This document shows, in pieces, positions 36,448-64,000 of a stretch of DNA of 64,000 bases. Both the position numbers and the translations under genes were made by a program. How positions within the stretch are numbered: the stretch's first letter is position 1; each line of letters starts with the position of its first letter. Below the pieces are notes generated by a model. It searched no databases, was not told where the DNA came from, and saw only the letters and a list, made by a program, of their open reading frames with translations. The stretch covers positions 190,001 to 254,000 of the forward strand of contig WPIO01000059.1 of the NCBI GenBank assembly GCA_009760855.2, read 5' to 3'. The stretch is from Cristatella mucedo. Taxonomy: Eukaryota > Bryozoa > Phylactolaemata > Cristatellidae.

Positions 36448-36598
36448 TAGTCGGTCATTGTTAAGGTGATCGCCTGCAACGACCGAGGTCAAAGTGAATG
36501 AATTGGATGACCGAGGTCGTGGACTCTAGCCCCGTGGCATATGTGATGCCCTTGAGTGAGTTCTCTTAGGGTGCTATGCAAGTGCATTATTTTATTAT
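36448..36598 (+). mobile_element. SINE-1 copy
   Basis: A-box-like TCATTGTTAAGGTGATCGCC, ACCGAGGTCGTGGACTCTAG, and tail GAGTTCTCTTAGGGTGCTAT ending in ATTATTTTATTATC. Confidence 0.7.
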
Positions 36599-36697
36599 CA
36601 ATTAATTAATTTATTAGCTATTATTTTATTACTATATTCTTTTATGCACCTCGTCGTATTTAGAATCTTTCAGACGATACAATAGTAGCATCAGCGG

Positions 36698-36736
36698 CAG
36701 CGCAGTAGCCGAGTGGCTAAACCCCGGACAGGCAGG
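36698..36736 (+). other. tRNA 5'-half-like fragment
   Basis: GCAGTAGCCGAGTGGCTAAA resembles the D-arm/A-box region of Leu or Ser tRNAs. No matching 3' half or acceptor stem follows, so it is a relic, not a tRNA gene. Confidence 0.4.
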
Positions 36737-38923
36737 CGCGGTCTTTTCCCACTCGTTCAGCGCCCGCTCCTGATTACTGCGCTTTCGGGCATTCCGCATT
36801 TGGGCCCTAGCAGAATCTCGTGCGTAATTTCCGGTCATTACGTTTCACGACCCTCAGAGCGCTGTCGGCAGCTCGAGGTCGCGTTACCCAGCCGCCGCCC
36901 GCTGCCGCCGCCTCCGCCGCCGGTTATCCGCTTCCCTGCGGCTGCAGACGAGAACTCCCAGCATGCACGAGCGAGAAATAGCCGGCTACTCCCTGGCGGG
37001 CGGCGGCTCTGCTGCTGCGGCTGATGGGGGAGGATTCGGGATTAGGCTGGGCCGAGATAACCTAAGCGGTTGGGCATAGATAGCCAAAGGGGGCAGCCAA
37101 GATAAACTCGTAGCAGCCCCCCGGGTGCCTGCCTTCCACAAAGGTTAGCTTGGCACGGCACGGAGTGGCCTGTTCAGTTGACGTCAACCGTATATGTCGA
37201 CTTCAATCTGTTCGCCTTTGCTTTGCCGGCCGAGCGCGTTCGTCATCGACGTCGAGCATTCGTCTCGACGCCCTTTGGCAACTGGAAAGTGTCTCGGCTG
37301 AGCGCCACCGACACGTTCGTTGGGGCCGCCGCTGAACGCGAGCGTGGCCTATTGTCGTAGTCGCTGGAGCGGTATCTGGCGCCGGAGCGGTATCTGGCGC
37401 CCGCGAGGATCCGCCAACTCCAGCCGCCGACGCTACGTCGGCCGGATGCGTCGGTCCGCCTGCTCGAGCGACGCTACGTCGGCTGGAAATCGGCTGGAAG
37501 CGTCGGTCCTGCCCTGCTCGAGCGACTCGCGCACCTTCGCTCCCAGCCCCGTTCAATCGTCTCGAGGCAGCAGAAGCAGACTTTTTTCAGCAATCAGCCG
37601 GCCAACTGTCGACGCTGGCGACTAGGCGCTGGGCTGGCAGTCACCATTCGGCGGCCGTTCACGTCCGACAGTCTCGAACTTGCAGGCAGTAGGGAGGGGC
37701 AGCCCTGGCTACAACCCCGGCGGGCGTGCGGACTCGTGCGGGAGCGGTCGGTCGGGATAGGTAGGTAGCTCCTGCGTTCTGCCTCTCCCACGACTGTGGC
37801 GTGTCGGCCATCGCCGTCGCCAGGGCCCCAAACCCGCCGCCGAGTCGACGTTCGCTGGGGGATATTGACGTCGCCGGTCATGAGCCCCAGAGGCCGGTTT
37901 TAACTCGTCGGCTGACATTCGGGTACCCTGGAGGTGCCTGCATCTGTTCACGGGTCCCGAGTTCCGCAGCGGCGGCCGGCGGCAGACGCTCGACGGCAAC
38001 CAGCGGACCGTTAGTGGAGGGCGGATCCACGAGTACGAATCGACCAATCAAGTTCGCCTTCACACTGACAGCTCGTCCGCACCACGTGCTGAGCCAGCGT
38101 CCGCCGTGATCCGGGGCCGGGTTCGGGCTGCAGCCCAGGCGAGCTGCAGGCAGTAGGGGCCACTGAGTAACCCTCCATCTGACGAACGGGCTTCGCTGTA
38201 TAGCTGCAGCAGAAGCGGCAGGAAGCTCGGATGGCTATACTATACAAGTGCATTGTTAACCTCGCCCCCCCCCCCGCTAGTTGGCAGTTGTGCCTCGTCG
38301 CAGTAGTCCCCCCCCCATTCCGGACCGGTGCAACTTCAGCTCGCTCGGCGAGTTCGAGGGGGTGCGGTGATGCGCGGTCCGACCGCTACTACGCCGGCCG
38401 TCAGCCACTACCTACACCGAGTCTCGCGGTGGGCCGAGCCAGGGGCACTGGGTGCGAGCCGACCGCATCGCACGTGGGTCTGATTGACGCGAAAGGTGGG
38501 TCGTTCCCCGCACCATCGGAGAGAGCTGATTGGCTGCCGCGCCCGCCATGCACGTGCACGGCCGCACTCGGGCGACGCGATCGGACCAATCGTAGCGCTG
38601 GAATGCACCGCCAGCCAGCTTCTTTGTTAGCAGTCTTCGGCCGGCCGGCGGAGGAGCCTTATCACGCCCTGCTCTCCTGAGCAGCGGCTCGTATTCATTC
38701 GCGTGTTCTCAGCCCTCCGAGTCGGGCAGGCGGCGCTCACACGGCTTCGATAAGCGGTCGGCCCCTAGCGTAACTGGGACGCGAGCGTCGGCGGTGCGTC
38801 GGGCGTTACGTCGCCCTTTGAGGAGCCGAGAGGCCGCGTGGATCGGCCCGCCCTTCGTAGCTTCGGTTCGACAGGAAGATCGGCGCCAGGAAGGCCCTGC
38901 GAGTCCGCTAGCTCGACCTAGCC
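36737..38923. other. 5' flank of groucho/TLE, CpG-rich
   Basis: GC-rich sequence with direct repeats at 37369-37405 and 37430-37530 and poly(C) runs near 38268 and 38310. Presumably includes the promoter and 5' UTR, but no TATA box or initiator can be picked out with confidence. Confidence 0.5.
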
Positions 38924-61877
<22,954 letters not shown>

Positions 61878-62730
61878 CAGGTCCGGCCTTGCAAGCCGGC
61901 CTTGCACGCCTTCGCTTTACCGAATGCTGCAAGGAGAGCTTTACTACTTGGGTGCTGCTGCAGTCACGAGCTGTGCGCATTCAACCAGCAAGAGCATGGT
62001 GACATACTGCAATGCCTTGAGCATCATCGTATCGTGCCATGGTGGCGCACGACGTTGCACGACGTACCGAGTCAGTGTGGACTTTTAAAAAAAAGTGTTG
62101 CAGGCTGTGTTGTGTTCGTGCACTGCAGGACCTTTGGCTTCAGACTATCACCACCTCTCGGACCGTGACGGTTTTCTTGTGTGCCACCTGTTGGCAACTG
62201 CACGGAAATAATACGAATGTGACCTTGCCAGCTTGACATCCTTTGCATAACTTGAACGAATTAGGCATTTGACAGATGGACGAGTGTACGCTTTGTTCTG
62301 CTTGCACGTCTCACTTGCCCGAGTAGGCCGAAGCCTCTCCTGCAAGCAGTCAGCCAAAGGAAGCAAGGGGAGTTGCTTGGCAACGCCCTTCACTTACTCG
62401 GCAACCGGCGTGTAAGCACTCACTTGACCTGCCGGGGACGGTCAGCTGGCAAGGTCAAAGTTATTCTAGTGCAAAGTCCACGGTGCGCTTGCTTGCAGTG
62501 GTGAACGTCCAGCAAGCATGATGAGAGTGGAGGCAAGTCTTGTGCTGTAGCATCAGGCTGTGTCGAGGCTGAGCCTGCCAGCCGCCGGCGTTATGCACGA
62601 CGCTATGCTCCGTCCACCAGCGATGAGCAAATGCTCATGTGTTCCTGTGATGTCGTATGATGAAGCGCTGCTGGCTTTTTGTTAGTCACCGATGTTGGCA
62701 CCAAATTAAATAGCTCTGTAGCATTCACCT
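61878..62730 (+). other. groucho/TLE: Probable 3' UTR of groucho/TLE
   Basis: Unique, moderately GC-balanced sequence with no long open frame or repeat, running from the stop codon to the poly(A) signal at 62705. The extent is inferred from that signal; no transcript evidence is available. Confidence 0.6.
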
Positions 62731-62748
62731 TGTGTGTGCGTTTGTGTG
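62705..62748 (+). promoter_or_regulatory. Candidate poly(A) signal ATTAAA with GT-rich downstream element
   Basis: ATTAAA at 62705-62710 is followed 20 nt later by a GT-rich stretch (62731-62748), the usual order of hexamer, cleavage site and downstream element. It is the best such combination after the stop codon; an AATAAA was not seen earlier in the 3' flank. Confidence 0.55.
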
Positions 62749-63616
62749 CAGTACTTACTCCCAGCTGCTCCCAGCGGCGGCTCGCCCTGCTGCATCCGAG
62801 CGTCGTACGACTCATTCCCAGCTGCTCCCTGGCTCCGACATCGCCTATACCTGTGGCAATTTATCGACATTTTGAAAAAAACTTATTCTAAGAATTGTTC
62901 AAACACACAGTCACGAGCGAGAGAAAATTTGCGACCCTACCGGATTACGGATTAGACGGTGGTGGCTTCGACTAATCCACTGTAATCCACTCACTGCACT
63001 ACGTGTACGAAGTTCGATTACACATCGCCTTCGCTTGGAAGATAGTGCTACGAATTTTTTGGAACTCCTATGGTTGTCGATCCAATCGACGGCGAAGCTC
63101 AGCTATGCCAGCCTCCAGCACCAACGGAGCTGTCATCCACTTCTGAAGCCGCGAATGGGTGCGAAGCTCAAACGACGTTGCGTGTTAGCATGCACACTCT
63201 TGGGCGGCACTTCGCTGAGCGTGTCTGGGAAAGGTTCGCGGCATTCCGCTCGCTCCGAATTGCTGAGAAAAGTGTGGACTGCCGAGTACTTTGTTGCTCA
63301 GCAGCAAGCAGGTGGAGCTGTAAGCCCAGCAGTCGAGTCTGTTCATTGCGGCAGCCCATTGGCTCGCTTAGGCGTCAGCCACCGGCGAGGGAGAACGAAG
63401 CGCACGCGCGAAGCTGCTGCTGCGCGTGCGCTTCGCGCGTGCGCGGCTGTGTGGTCGGCAGGGGGCTGCCGCCCAAACCTGGCGAATTCAGGTAGCCGTT
63501 AGTACGCCGGTCGTCGCAGCCCCGTCGCCCCCAACCAGGCTGTGACCTCGGTGAAAGAAACAGCAGCAGCACGCAGCCCCATCGAGCCAATACAAATACC
63601 CGTCTACTAAAGCAAA
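62749..63616. other. 3' flank, gene-free
   Basis: Unique sequence with one perfect hairpin (63397-63434, 13-bp arms). No coding feature supported. Confidence 0.6.
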
Positions 63617-63895
63617 TAATAATAATAGAAAATCTGCACGTCGCACCCTAAGAGAATGAAATCTTTGCTGGGCACTTTGCGCTTCGCTGGAAGGAAGTAC
63701 GTCGACGAGTGGATTGGCTTTTGCACGATGTTTCGGCGGGCTCGAGCAGACGAAGGAAAATCCCCCAAAAAAAGAGCCAGCGCTGCAGATGAGCAGATAA
63801 GATCTCCAGTTTGCTTTCGAATGATGGGGGACGTCGAGATATCAGTTGGTAGTGAGCTCCTGGCATTCGGCGCGAATGAGCAGCACGTAGGATTT
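63617..63895 (-). mobile_element. LINE 3' fragment
   Basis: AAT repeats, CACCCTAAGAGAATGAAATC and downstream GTTGGTAGTGAGCTCCTGGC, equivalent to the UTR-to-coding part of the LINE on the minus strand; highly diverged. Confidence 0.7.
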
Positions 63896-63931
63896 CTACA
63901 GATTTTGAGGTGGGTTAGAGGTTAGGGGTCA

Positions 63932-63976
63932 GAGGCACAGCTATTGGGTTAGACTCCAACCCAATAGCTGTGCCTC
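63932..63976. repeat. Perfect inverted repeat, 19-bp arms, 7-nt spacer
   Basis: Arms 63932-63950 and 63958-63976, spacer AGACTCC. Confidence 0.97.
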
Positions 63977-64000
63977 AGACGGTTCTCGACCTGTGGGTCG

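Overview
The window looks like nuclear DNA of a metazoan. It holds one recognisable gene, a 17-exon groucho/TLE co-repressor gene on the + strand (coding span 38924-61877). GT-AG introns, non-LTR retrotransposons, tRNA-derived SINEs and very dense microsatellites all mark it as eukaryotic. Groucho/TLE is an animal family, so the source is an animal. The CR1/L2-type LINE and the GC-rich, microsatellite-laden introns suggest an invertebrate, perhaps a spiralian, but the species cannot be fixed from this sequence.

Layout. 1-38.9 kb has no gene I can support. It alternates GC- and CpG-rich blocks (about 6.6-11.4, 20.4-26.3, 28.0-34.6 and 36.8-38.9 kb) with long simple repeats: (CTC)n of about 325 bp, (GCC)n of about 145 bp, (TA)n of about 150 bp, (GA)n of about 185 bp, and a 24-unit 10-bp minisatellite. 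Scattered among these are copies of one CR1/L2-like LINE (best copy 3287-5861, minus strand) and two tRNA-derived SINE families. SINE-1 has a 3' end resembling the LINE tail; SINE-2 has a different tail.

38.9-61.9 kb is the groucho/TLE gene. Joining the 17 exons gives an uninterrupted 839-residue protein with the family's architecture: Q domain (exons 1-6), GP region with an alanine tract (exon 7), CcN region with a basic NLS and acidic CK2-type site (exon 8), Ser/Pro region (exons 9-10), and a C-terminal WD40 propeller (exons 11-17). Reading phase is kept at every junction. Introns range from 85 to 5977 bp; the large ones (2, 3, 7, 8) carry LINE and SINE fragments, microsatellites and one internally deleted LINE copy. 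A probable poly(A) signal lies at 62705 with a GT-rich element just downstream. 62.7-64 kb holds only a LINE 3' fragment and hairpins.

No prokaryotic-type system, CRISPR array or virus was seen. The most unusual signal is an excess of perfect short-spacer inverted repeats (arms 9-23 bp, spacers 0-27 nt) scattered through the non-coding DNA. Next are a 530-bp near-identical duplication with the layout of a LINE 3' transduction, and the SINE/LINE tail sharing.
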